NCBI GenBank assembly: GCA_025355915.1
Contig: JANXYT010000405.1
Coordinates: forward strand, 1 to 6,336
Origin: Holophagaceae bacterium
Lineage (GTDB): Bacteria; Acidobacteriota; Holophagae; Holophagales; Holophagaceae
Direction: 5' to 3'
Length of the DNA stretch: 6,336 bases
In this document: positions 5,937-6,336 of the stretch, piece after piece
Numbering within the stretch: the stretch's first letter is position 1
Layout of the letters: each line of letters begins with the position of its first letter
Made by a program: the position numbers and the translations under genes
Notes under the pieces: generated by a model
Told to the model about the DNA's origin: nothing
The model's input: the letters and a program-made list of their open reading frames with translations, nothing else
Databases searched by the model: none

Positions 5937-6336
5937 ATGAAGATCATCGTGACCGACGAGGTGACCGGCGAGGGTCTAGCCCTGCTTCAGGCGGACCCCC
6001 GTATCCGCCTCGATGTGCGTCTGGGCCTCTCCAAGGCGGCTCTGCTGGCCTGCATCGGCGAGTACGACGCCATCATCACCCGCAGCGGCACGACGGTGGA
6101 TAAGGCCCTGCTGGACGCCGCGACGAACCTAAAAATCGTCGCCCGGGCCGGGGTCGGCATCGACAACGTCGACGTGGACTGCGCCAGCGCCAAAGGCGTC
6201 ATTGTCGTGAACGCCCCCTTCGGCAACACGAACAGCGCCGCTGAACACACCCTAGCCTTGCTGCTGTCCGCCTGCCGCCATATCCCAGCCGCGAATGCCA
6301 GCCTGAAGGCCGGCGAATGGAAGCGCGCCACCTTCA
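5937..6336 (+). CDS. serA: D-3-phosphoglycerate dehydrogenase (N-terminal part, runs off right edge)
   Basis: The ATG at 5937 opens 133 complete codons to the window edge with no stop. The enzyme oxidises 3-phosphoglycerate to 3-phosphohydroxypyruvate with NAD+, the first step of serine synthesis in the cytoplasm. Visible are the N-terminal substrate-domain strand MKIIVTDEV, ITRSGT at 47-52, the strongly conserved RAGVGIDNVD at 70-79, and VNAPFGNTNSAAEHTLALLL at 91-110, which marks the crossover towards the NAD-binding domain. The Rossmann glycine motif, catalytic Arg/Glu/His and any ACT or ASB regulatory domain lie beyond the window, so the long (about 525) and short (about 410) forms cannot be told apart. 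AGGGGA at 5927-5932 with 4-base spacing is the ribosome-binding site. Another 2-hydroxyacid dehydrogenase is possible, but these motifs are most like SerA. Confidence 0.92.
   Translation, partial: MKIIVTDEVTGEGLALLQADPRIRLDVRLGLSKAALLACIGEYDAIITRSGTTVDKALLDAATNLKIVARAGVGIDNVDVDCASAKGVIVVNAPFGNTNSAAEHTLALLLSACRHIPAANASLKAGEWKRATF

Overview
The window is high-GC bacterial DNA with compact gene spacing, Shine-Dalgarno sites and strong third-position G/C preference. A Gram-negative cell plan is suggested by two secreted proteins (a multicopper oxidase and a small Cache-domain protein) and a stearoyl-CoA-type membrane desaturase. The gene mix would fit an environmental, metal-active bacterium such as a Holophagales/Geothrix-type acidobacterium or a deltaproteobacterium, but no marker in the window fixes the taxon, so this is a weak inference. 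I see no mobile element, CRISPR array, tRNA or rRNA.

Layout. Positions 1-918 (minus) hold the N-terminal 306 residues of a secreted CotA-like multicopper oxidase, which runs off the left edge. A 303-bp gene-free stretch (919-1221) follows, carrying several short inverted repeats. Positions 1222-2625 (minus) encode dihydrolipoamide dehydrogenase (E3), and 2762-3913 (minus) encode a membrane fatty acyl desaturase with an unusual Trp-rich helical tail of about 110 residues. A 102-bp divergent promoter region (3914-4015) separates the desaturase from a plus-strand block: a dicarboxylate/amino acid:cation symporter (4016-5320, GTG start), a small secreted single-Cache protein (5385-5840), and the N-terminal 133 residues of D-3-phosphoglycerate dehydrogenase, serA (5937 to the right edge).

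How the genes relate. Most of this is core metabolism (E3, serine biosynthesis, lipid desaturation, organic-acid or amino-acid uptake) and shows no single pathway. The symporter and the Cache protein are co-oriented and 64 bp apart, so uptake and binding of a related small carboxylate is possible but unproven. The multicopper oxidase is the most environment-facing gene.

I found no clear previously undescribed system. The most distinctive items are the 18-residue-periodic tail fused to the desaturase, the stand-alone secreted Cache protein beside a transporter, and the inverted-repeat-rich region upstream of the multicopper oxidase.
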